Shown here piece after piece: positions 57,832 to 64,000 of a stretch of DNA of 64,000 nt. The stretch covers positions 434,001-498,000 of the forward strand of contig NZ_VWPH01000001.1 of assembly GCF_008630535.1 (NCBI RefSeq), read 5' to 3'. The first letter of the stretch is position 1. Every line of letters begins with the position of its first letter. The notes beneath the pieces are model-generated. The model ran no database searches, was not told the DNA's origin, and saw only the letters and a program-made list of their open reading frames with translations. A program made the translations under genes and the position numbers. The DNA comes from Saccharopolyspora hirsuta. Lineage in GTDB: Bacteria > Actinomycetota > Actinomycetes > Mycobacteriales > Pseudonocardiaceae.

Positions 57832-58452
57832 GTGGCCGTTGAGCGGCTGCAACCGGTAGCCAGCCCGAAGACGCCGAAGGGCCGGGGGTCGAAGGAGGCG
57901 TTGCTGCGCGCGGCGCGGGCGGTTTTCGGCCGCTCCGGGTTCGCCGCCTCGCGGGTGGCCGACATCGCGGCCGAGGCGGGCATGTCCAGCGGCGCGTTCT
58001 ACCGGTACTACACCGACAAGCGCGAGGCGCTGGTCGAGCTGATGACCGAACTGCTGCAGGGCCTGTTCGACCAGTCCCGGGCGAAGTGGAACCCGTCCGA
58101 CGCGGTGGAGTCGGTGGTGATCAGCACGGAGCGCTACTTCCGCTACTACGCGGACAACGCGGACCTGTTCCGCGTGCTGCACGAGACCGCCCAGACGGAC
58201 CCGGAGATCGAGGCGATGCAGGCGGAGAGCCGCCGCACCTTCCACGACCGGATCACCCGCATGGCCCGCAAGGGCATCGAGCGCGGCCTGATCCGCCCCG
58301 ACCTGGACCCGGACCTCAGCGCGGCCTTCCTGGGCGGCATGACCGAGCACTACGCCTACACCCGCTTCGTCCTGCACCGCTACCCGGAGCGCGACGTCGA
58401 GGAGGTGAGCCGGGAGCTGGCCAACCTCTGGGCCCGCGGCGCGCTGGCCTGA
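57832..58452 (+). CDS. TetR-family transcriptional regulator
   Basis: 206-residue TetR/AcrR repressor. The N-terminal HTH is [20 protein letters not shown], then [20 protein letters not shown] (recognition helix region). The C-terminal all-alpha domain senses a ligand, perhaps an acyl-CoA given its neighbours. GTG 57832 is 5 bp after AGGAGG. It diverges from the ABC transporter/carboxylase operon and has a palindrome in between, so it very likely controls that operon and itself. Confidence 0.92.
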   Translation: MAVERLQPVASPKTPKGRGSKEALLRAARAVFGRSGFAASRVADIAAEAGMSSGAFYRYYTDKREALVELMTELLQGLFDQSRAKWNPSDAVESVVISTERYFRYYADNADLFRVLHETAQTDPEIEAMQAESRRTFHDRITRMARKGIERGLIRPDLDPDLSAAFLGGMTEHYAYTRFVLHRYPERDVEEVSRELANLWARGALA

Positions 58453-58517
58453 CCGGGCCATCGCCCATCCGGGTGGCCGCAGGAATGGGTGCGGAGCGGG
58501 CGGCGTTGGTCGTGGAC

Positions 58518-58949
58518 ATGTCCGACGAGACCGTTGAGCTCAGCCCCACCAGCTGGGTGCAGGAGCAGACGAAGAAGATCCTCGAGACCGGGACCACCGA
58601 GGGCGTCGAGATCCAGGGGTCACCGGTGGTGCTGATGACGCTGCGCGGCGCGAAGACCGGCAAGCTGCGCTACACCCCGGTGATGCGGGTGGAGCACGGC
58701 GGCCGGTACGCGGTGGTGGCGTCCAAGGGCGGTGCCCCCGAGCACCCGACCTGGTACTACAACATCAAGGCGCACCCCGAGTTCCGGCTGCAGGACGGGA
58801 CCGTGACCAAGGAGTTCGTCGCCCGCGAGGTCGAGGGCGACGAGCGGGCCGAGTGGTGGGAGCGGGCGGTCGCGGCCTACCCGCCCTACGCCGAGTACCA
58901 GGAGAAGACCGACCGGCAGATCCCGGTCTTCGTGCTCGAACCGAAGTGA
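58518..58949 (+). CDS. F420-type (deazaflavin) nitroreductase family protein
   Basis: 143-residue split-beta-barrel protein of the Ddn family. [39 protein letters not shown] and [18 protein letters not shown] are the cofactor-binding and fold marks of deazaflavin-dependent nitroreductases. The ATG at 58518 gives the usual N-terminus; ATG 58485 in frame is possible. Physiological substrate unknown, likely a quinone or other redox compound. Presence implies cofactor F420 in this organism. Confidence 0.9.
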   Translation: MSDETVELSPTSWVQEQTKKILETGTTEGVEIQGSPVVLMTLRGAKTGKLRYTPVMRVEHGGRYAVVASKGGAPEHPTWYYNIKAHPEFRLQDGTVTKEFVAREVEGDERAEWWERAVAAYPPYAEYQEKTDRQIPVFVLEPK

Positions 58950-58969
58950 CCGTCGGGGCCGCGGTCCCG

Positions 58970-60565
58970 TCACGCGGTCGTGCGGGACGGGGCCGTGGCC
59001 GCCAGGAGTTCGTAGGCCTCGTGCTCGGTGTCGAGGACTTCCCGGGTGCGGGGGTTGCGGTGCCAGGGTTCGCCGTCGGCGACCGCGTGCGCGTTGCGGA
59101 GGGCGAAGACCGCGCGGGTGAGACGGGCTCTGGCCACAGTGGACTCCTCGGCGCCGCGGAGCTGCTGCAGGGCTTCGCGGCACTCGGCGAGGGCCGCGTT
59201 CAGGCGGCGGGCGGACTGGCGGTTGATCAGGACCAGGCTCACCGCCGCGGCGATCAGCGCGCCGAGGACGGTCGTGGTGATGCGCTCGGCGATCAGCTCG
59301 TTGTGCGCCCCCGGGTTGCTCAGCGAGGCCAGCCCGAGGGCCAGCGGGGTGACGAACAGCAGGCCCAGCGCGTAGTTGGCCTGGACGAACAGCTCGGCGA
59401 CCAGCTGGCAGACCACCACCAGCACCAGGATCACCACCGGGCTCGGGTGCAGGCCGAACATCGCGAACGCCACGACGGCACCGGCCAGCGTGCCCAACAG
59501 CCGCTGCACCGTGCGCAGCCAGGTGGCCGTGGCGTTGGTCGACTGCAGGACCGCGCTGGCCGACACCACCGCCCAGTAGGCGTGGTCGAGACCCACCGCG
59601 ATGGTGACCAGCCCGGCGATCAGGCAGGACAGCAGCATCCGCCCCGCGTTGGGCAGGAACGGCGAGATCCGGGCGGACCGCGGTTTCAGTTGAAACTGTG
59701 ATCCGTCACCCGGGGCCGACCGCGGTTTCAGTTGAAACTGCGGTGCGGACGACGGCTGGGGGATCCGGCCGCGGTGGAGCTTGCGGGCGAGGTCGCGCAG
59801 GTGCACCGCGTCGGCGGGGTGGTGCAGCAGGTGCTCGGCGTCGGCGAGGTGTGCGCGGAGGGCGGTGACGGTGCGCCCGGTGCCGCGCAGCGTTGCCGAG
59901 GCCCGGTGCACCGCGAGGTGCGCGCGGTGCCGGGTGGCGGGGTTGGGGTTGTCGAGGTGATCGGCGACGGCCACCAGCGCACGAGCGGCGGCGACTCGGT
60001 GCGGGCCGGTCGGGTGCAGGAGGTTGCCGAGCAGGCTCAGCGCCGCGGACAGCGCGGCGGAGGCCGCGGTGACCCCGATGTGCAGGCCAGCGGCCGACCA
60101 GTCCTGCGTTGCGTAGGCGGCGGCACCGGCCGCGAAGACGAACATCAGGCCGCCGGGCGGGCCGAACTCCAGCACGTCGGCGGCCAGCTTGCCGACGGTC
60201 GCGATCGCGCTGAGCACCAGGACCCCGATGAGCGCGTCGTCGGTGGTGGCCGCGATCATCGTTGCCGTGGCCACGCTCGCGACCAGTCCCAGCGCGATCA
60301 GCGGGAGCAGACGCGCCCGGCGGGACCAGGTGTCGACCCGGCAGTACAGCGAGGTGAACGCGCCGAACGCGGCGAAGGGCACCAGGTCCGTCCGCCCGGC
60401 CGCCGCCAGCGCGGCGATCGGGACGCCGAAGGACACCCCGATCCGCAGCGCGGGGACCGCAACCCCACCGATCGTCCGCGTGTACCTCAGCGCGTCCCGG
60501 ACGCGCAGCGTCCGGCGCAGGCGGGTCAGGGCGGAGTCGGGTTCGGCGCGGTCGAGAACGTTCAC
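58970..60565 (-). CDS. FUSC-family membrane protein with tandem-repeat linker
   Basis: 531-residue aromatic-acid-exporter-like protein. Two sets of transmembrane helices: the N-half has VAVPALRIGVSFGVPIAALA and ALIGVLVLSAIATVGKLAAD, the C-half has MLLSCLIAGLVTIAVGLDHA, AFAMFGLHPSPVVILVLVVV and GLLFVTPLALGLASL. Between the halves, two near-copies of QFQLKPRSA (42-bp tandem repeat, 59676-59740) form a linker. Starts at GTG 60563-60565. It diverges from a MarR-family gene across an AT-rich operator, a common efflux pump arrangement. Confidence 0.88.
   Translation of the reverse strand: MNVLDRAEPDSALTRLRRTLRVRDALRYTRTIGGVAVPALRIGVSFGVPIAALAAAGRTDLVPFAAFGAFTSLYCRVDTWSRRARLLPLIALGLVASVATATMIAATTDDALIGVLVLSAIATVGKLAADVLEFGPPGGLMFVFAAGAAAYATQDWSAAGLHIGVTAASAALSAALSLLGNLLHPTGPHRVAAARALVAVADHLDNPNPATRHRAHLAVHRASATLRGTGRTVTALRAHLADAEHLLHHPADAVHLRDLARKLHRGRIPQPSSAPQFQLKPRSAPGDGSQFQLKPRSARISPFLPNAGRMLLSCLIAGLVTIAVGLDHAYWAVVSASAVLQSTNATATWLRTVQRLLGTLAGAVVAFAMFGLHPSPVVILVLVVVCQLVAELFVQANYALGLLFVTPLALGLASLSNPGAHNELIAERITTTVLGALIAAAVSLVLINRQSARRLNAALAECREALQQLRGAEESTVARARLTRAVFALRNAHAVADGEPWHRNPRTREVLDTEHEAYELLAATAPSRTTA
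59676..59740. repeat. Palindromic tandem repeat inside the FUSC gene
   Basis: GACCGCGGTTTCAGTTGAAACTG occurs split as two identical 23-bp copies at 59676-59698 and 59718-59740, 42 bp apart. Each holds the inverted repeat GTTTCA-GT-TGAAAC. The period is 14 codons, so the frame is kept. Shares TTTCNNTTGAAA with the palindrome at 2393-2426. Confidence 0.88.
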
Positions 60566-60567
60566 TA

Positions 60568-60579
60568 GTAAAATATTAC
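60568..60579. promoter_or_regulatory. Candidate MarR operator in FUSC / marR divergent promoter
   Basis: GTAA-AATA-TTAC inverted repeat within an AT-rich stretch, 2 bp upstream of the FUSC start and 28 bp upstream of the marR start. Well placed to control both genes. Confidence 0.55.
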
Positions 60580-60607
60580 CAGATGCTTTACCCGTGAAGG
60601 AGTGACG

Positions 60608-61099
60608 GTGGACGACGCGGTCGGACGGATCTGCGCGCAGTGGCGCGAGCAGCGACCGGACCTCGATGTGTCCCCGATCGACGTGATCGGCCGGGTGCGG
60701 CGGCTCAACGCGCTGACCAACCAGCTCGACGACGCCGCGTTCGCCGAGGTCGGGTTGTCGCGGATGGAGTTCGAGGTGCTCAGCGCGCTGCGGCGGGCCG
60801 GGGGAGGGCTGCGGCCCAGCCAGCTCACCAGGGAGACGCTGTCCTCCGGGGCGGCCACCACCAAGCGGCTCGCCCGGCTGGAGGGCGAGGGCCTGATCAG
60901 CCGCACCGCGTCCCAGCGCGACCGCCGGGAGGTCGACGTGCGGCTCACCGAGCGCGGGCGGGAGCTGATCGACCGGCTCTTCCCGGTGCAGCTGGAGCGC
61001 GAGCGGCAGCTGCTCGCGCCGTTGCGGGCTGACGAGCGCGAGCAGCTGGGGGTGCTGCTGGCCAAGCTGCTGGGATCGCTCGACGGAGCCGTCCGGTGA
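60608..61099 (+). CDS. MarR-family transcriptional regulator
   Basis: 163-residue MarR repressor. RMEFEVLSALRRAGGGLRPS leads to the HTH (QLTRETLSSGAATTKRLARL) and the wing (SQRDRREVDVRLTERGRELI). The start is taken as GTG 60608, 5 bp after AAGGAG; GTG 60602 overlaps that site. Divergent from the FUSC-family exporter, so it probably represses the exporter until an aromatic ligand binds. That role is inferred from arrangement. Confidence 0.9.
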   Translation: MDDAVGRICAQWREQRPDLDVSPIDVIGRVRRLNALTNQLDDAAFAEVGLSRMEFEVLSALRRAGGGLRPSQLTRETLSSGAATTKRLARLEGEGLISRTASQRDRREVDVRLTERGRELIDRLFPVQLERERQLLAPLRADEREQLGVLLAKLLGSLDGAVR

Positions 61100-61257
61100 C
61101 CGAGGGCTTCCGGCGAGCCGTGCGCTGTGCCGGAGATCCGGTGCGTTAAAGTTTTCCGGTTCTTCAAGGGGTATTCCCGCGACCCAGGCGAACGCGGCGT
61201 GATCGGTCGATCACGCACCGGTGATCGACGTCGGTCGCCCGATCGAGAGGACCCGGT

Positions 61258-62550
61258 GTGGCCACGGTGCAGTTCAAATCCGGCCATCCTGTGCTTGACC
61301 TCGGTGAACTCCCGGACCGGCTGCGCGGTTTCGTGGTGCGGCGCTCGCGCGGCATCATCGCCGCGTCGGTGCCGCTGCTGGTCATCTCCTTCGTGCTGCT
61401 GCTGGTGCTGCGGCGGGCCGGGCTGGACCAGGGCTCGGCCATCGACTACCAGGTCTACCGCTGGGCGGTGCACACCTGGCTGGCCGGCGGCGACATCATG
61501 AACACCGCCCCGACGGTCAGCATCGGGCGCGTCCTGCCGTGGGTGTACCCGCCGTTCGCGCTGCTGCCGCTGCTGCCGTTCGCGCTGCTGCCGTTCGTCG
61601 CCGGGCTGGCCGCGCTGTACCTGGTCGACCTGCTCGCCATCGGCGCGGCGCTGTACCTGGTCACCCGGCACATGTGGGCGGCCGTCGGGCGGCGCGGTGC
61701 GCTGGCGGTGGCGATGGCGCTGCTGCCCTGGACGCTGTTCCTGGAACCGGTCTACGCCTCCTTCGGGCTCGGCCAGATCAACATCGCGCTGATGGGGCTG
61801 GTCGTCGTCGACTGCCTGGCGATCAACCCGCGCTGGCCGCGCGGCGCGCTGATCGGCATCGCCGCTGCGATCAAGCTCACCCCCGCCGCCTTCCTGCTGT
61901 TCCTGCTGTTCCGCAAGGAGTTCCGCGCGGCGGCGACCGCGGTGGCCACCGCCGCGCTCGGCACCGCGGTGGGCTTCGCGCTGAACTACCAGGCCGCGGT
62001 GGAGTACTGGTTCGGCAAGGGACCGGCGCACGGCGTGAGCGGTTCGGCCTTCCACACCAACCAGTCGATCATGGGCGGGCTGGCCCGCCTGGAGCTGGCG
62101 CCGTCGGTGCAGAACGGCCTGTGGCTGCTGCTCTCGCTGGCCTGCGCGGCGGTGGTGGCCTACGCGGTTCGCCGCACCGAGCCCGCTCTGGCGGTGATGG
62201 CCAACGGTCTGCTGGCGCTGCTGGTCTCGCCGACGTCGTGGTCGGACCACTGGGTGTGGTGCGCCCCGGCGCTGCTGGTGATGGTCGGCTGCGCCGTCCG
62301 GCTGCGCAGCCCGTGGTGGTTCGGCGTCGCCGCGCTGACGCTGGCGACCGTGCTGGCCGCCGTGTTCAAATCGTTGCCCGCCGGTCCTCCGTGGACCCCG
62401 GCGCAGCACTTCTTCGGGAATCCCTACCTGCTGCTGGGTCTGCTGCTGCTGGCGCTGCTCGGCCTTTTCGTCCGGAATCGCACGATCGCGAGTACTCCGG
62501 AGGACCCCTCGGTACTGGTGGACGAGCGGGTCCGGCCGGAACCGCGCTGA
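61258..62550 (+). CDS. GT87-family (DUF2029) polyprenol-phosphate-mannose-dependent mannosyltransferase
   Basis: 430-residue integral membrane protein with about ten hydrophobic helices, of the GT-C family that in mycobacteria adds mannose to lipoglycans. Early Asp in SAIDYQVYRWAVHTWLAGG (catalytic in this fold), VLPWVYPPFALLPLLPFALL, GLGQINIALMGLVVVDCLA and SPTSWSDHWVWCAPALLVM are family marks. Starts at GTG 61258 after GAGAGG. Monocistronic with its own terminator. Acceptor unknown; lipomannan-like glycans are likely in this order. Confidence 0.9.
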   Translation: MATVQFKSGHPVLDLGELPDRLRGFVVRRSRGIIAASVPLLVISFVLLLVLRRAGLDQGSAIDYQVYRWAVHTWLAGGDIMNTAPTVSIGRVLPWVYPPFALLPLLPFALLPFVAGLAALYLVDLLAIGAALYLVTRHMWAAVGRRGALAVAMALLPWTLFLEPVYASFGLGQINIALMGLVVVDCLAINPRWPRGALIGIAAAIKLTPAAFLLFLLFRKEFRAAATAVATAALGTAVGFALNYQAAVEYWFGKGPAHGVSGSAFHTNQSIMGGLARLELAPSVQNGLWLLLSLACAAVVAYAVRRTEPALAVMANGLLALLVSPTSWSDHWVWCAPALLVMVGCAVRLRSPWWFGVAALTLATVLAAVFKSLPAGPPWTPAQHFFGNPYLLLGLLLLALLGLFVRNRTIASTPEDPSVLVDERVRPEPR

Positions 62551-63000
62551 CGCGGTGGCCTCCGGAGGTGGCCGGGTCGGCCGCCTCCGGAGGGCGGAAC
62601 TCGTTGGCGATCGGGTGAATTGCGCCTGGTCGGGCGCGAAAAGCCCGGTTCTGAACCGAATCCGAGGCCGCCCGGCGGGGCTTCGCCGTCACCGCAAGAA
62701 GATCGTGAACAACGCCACTCGTCGCGCCCGGCAGTCGCGTATGGACAGTGTCGTGGTGCAGAATTCCCCGAGCTCGCAGGGATTGCGACAGCGCTGTCCC
62801 AATACCTGGGAGCGGAGCAACATTCGCTTAATTTGGCGTTACTTGACGGTAGCTTTCCGGGCGCTCGATATGTAGAGTGCCTCAAACTGACCAAGAGTGC
62901 AACGGCGCATCCTTTTGTCAGTGCCCCCAAAGGTTCTTGCGGCTCCGCCGCGGGTGAGTCATGCCCTGCTGCGGACCGCGGCCTGACGACGGGAGGTACG
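62551..63000. promoter_or_regulatory. 450-bp region upstream of gltB (terminator then promoter)
   Basis: After the mannosyltransferase terminator at 62561 no gene is seen. A -35-like TTGACG at 62843-62848 is followed by GATATGTAGAGT at 62867-62878, a probable -10 region for gltB. AGAGTGC occurs twice (62874-62880 and 62894-62900), 20 bp apart, and may be a regulator site. That leaves a leader of over 110 bases before the gltB start. Confidence 0.5.
62561..62591 (+). terminator. Hairpin terminator after the mannosyltransferase gene
   Basis: TCCGGAGG-T-GGCC pairs with GGCC-G-CCTCCGGA (12 paired bases with one internal mismatch) around the loop GGGTC, 10 bp after the stop. Confidence 0.82.
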
Positions 63001-64000
63001 ATGTCCCTTTCCCACCATGCAAGAAGCGTGGCGCAACGCAGCGCCGCGGCGGACGGTCTGTACGACCCGGCCCACGAGCACGACGCGTGCGGTGTCGCCT
63101 TCGTCGCCGACCTGCAGGGTCGGCAGAGCCACGAGCTGGTCGAGAAGGCCCTGACCGCACTGCGCAACCTGGAGCACCGCGGTGCCAAGGGCGCCGACCC
63201 GGACACCGGTGACGGTGTGGGTCTGCTGACCCAGGTCCCGGACGCGTTCTTCCGCGCCGAAGTGCCCTTCGACCTGCCAGAGCGCGGTGCTTACGCGGTC
63301 GGCACGGCGTTCCTGCCCGCCGACCCCGACGACGCGGCGCGGGCGGCGGAGACCATCGAGCGGATCGTGGCCGAGGAGGGCCTGCGGCTGCTCGGCTGGC
63401 GCGACCTGCCGGTCGCCCCCGACTGCGCCGGGACCTCGGCGCGCGAGACGATGCCGAGCTTCCGCCAGCTCTTCCTCGGTCACGATGCCGACGAGACGCC
63501 GCTGCAGCTGGAGCGGCGCGCGTTCTGCGTCCGCAAGCGGGCCGAGCACGAGGCCGACGTGTACTTCCCGAGCCTGTCGGCGCGCACCATCGTGTACAAG
63601 GGAATGCTCACCGAGGCCCAGCTCGGCGCGTTCTACCCGGACCTCGGCGACGAGCGGTTCGCCAGCGCCATCGGCCTGGTGCACAGCCGGTTCTCCACGA
63701 ACACGTTCCCGTCGTGGCCGCTGGCGCACCCGTACCGGTACATCGCGCACAACGGCGAGATCAACACGGTCAAGGGCAACCGCAACTGGATGCGGACCCG
63801 CGAGAGCATGCTGGCCACCGACCTGATCCCCGGTGACCTGCAGCGGCTGTTCCCGATCGCCAGCCCGGGCGCCAGCGACTCGGCGACCTTCGACGAGGTG
63901 CTGGAACTGCTGCACCTGGGCGGCCGGTCGCTGCCGCACGCGGTGCTGATGATGATCCCGGAGGCGTGGGAGAACCACGCCGAGATGGACCCGGCCCGCC
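63001..64000 (+). CDS. gltB: Glutamate synthase large subunit, partial
   Basis: First 333 residues of the ferredoxin/NADPH-dependent glutamate synthase alpha subunit, cut by the right edge. The glutamine-amidotransferase class II domain is seen: Cys30 in [16 protein letters not shown] becomes the N-terminal nucleophile after removal of a 29-residue propeptide. [60 protein letters not shown] and [17 protein letters not shown] follow. The start is ATG 63001 after GGGAGG. It assimilates ammonia with glutamine synthetase. Confidence 0.97.
   Translation, partial: MSLSHHARSVAQRSAAADGLYDPAHEHDACGVAFVADLQGRQSHELVEKALTALRNLEHRGAKGADPDTGDGVGLLTQVPDAFFRAEVPFDLPERGAYAVGTAFLPADPDDAARAAETIERIVAEEGLRLLGWRDLPVAPDCAGTSARETMPSFRQLFLGHDADETPLQLERRAFCVRKRAEHEADVYFPSLSARTIVYKGMLTEAQLGAFYPDLGDERFASAIGLVHSRFSTNTFPSWPLAHPYRYIAHNGEINTVKGNRNWMRTRESMLATDLIPGDLQRLFPIASPGASDSATFDEVLELLHLGGRSLPHAVLMMIPEAWENHAEMDPAR

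Overview
The window is a very GC-rich chromosomal segment with strong third-position G/C bias, many GTG and TTG starts, stop-start overlaps and probable leaderless mRNAs. Together with the gene content (EshA-like encapsulin shells, split LigD, F420-type nitroreductase, DUF4239, GAP-family membrane protein) this points to an actinomycete, most likely a Pseudonocardiales member such as Saccharopolyspora. The genus is an inference. No rRNA, tRNA, CRISPR array or insertion sequence was seen.

1-9.7 kb: the start of a branched-chain 2-oxoacid dehydrogenase E1 alpha gene (it runs off the left edge) divergent from an Lrp-type regulator; exonuclease III; an odd class III CoA-transferase; a split LigD pair (3'-phosphoesterase and polymerase); and a PaoABC-like molybdenum aldehyde oxidoreductase operon. 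9.7-14.4 kb: SGNH hydrolase, NTF2-like protein, and an SDR-larE-larB-larC run making the nickel-pincer cofactor, with no larA in view. 14.6-20.3 kb: a HerA-like ATPase, then a polyprenyl diphosphate synthase behind two tandem family 2B encapsulin shell genes that share an identical 195-bp block. 20.9-27.4 kb: small regulators, membrane proteins and secreted proteins, a CDF metal transporter, and an ArsR-VOC pair with a probable leaderless promoter.

27.4-41.7 kb is catabolic: thiolase, 3-hydroxyacyl-CoA dehydrogenase and acyl-CoA dehydrogenase; a secreted GH5 cellulase and a secreted polysaccharide lyase facing a uronate dehydrogenase; then an AraC regulator, a natural fusion of maleylacetate reductase with hydroxyquinol 1,2-dioxygenase, and a phenol-type flavin monooxygenase. 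These last two make a compact resorcinol/hydroxyquinol route to 3-oxoadipate. A Tat-exported MBL hydrolase, a MarR regulator and a phosphopantetheinyl transferase follow.

41.8-48.0 kb is a sulfonate-type operon headed by a 25-residue leader peptide and two strong hairpins (putative attenuator). It holds an ABC permease, ATPase and lipoprotein, a flavin monooxygenase gene broken by a single in-frame TAA, an aldolase-family protein, an unusual alpha/beta-hydrolase-Rrf2 fusion and a cupin. 48.1-57.7 kb is a nine-gene minus-strand operon joining an oligopeptide-type ABC importer to an acyl-CoA carboxylase and a CoA-transferase; a TetR gene diverges from it across a clean palindrome. 57.8-64 kb: F420-type nitroreductase, a FUSC transporter with a palindrome-derived 14-residue tandem repeat, MarR, a GT87 mannosyltransferase, and the start of glutamate synthase gltB, which runs off the right edge.
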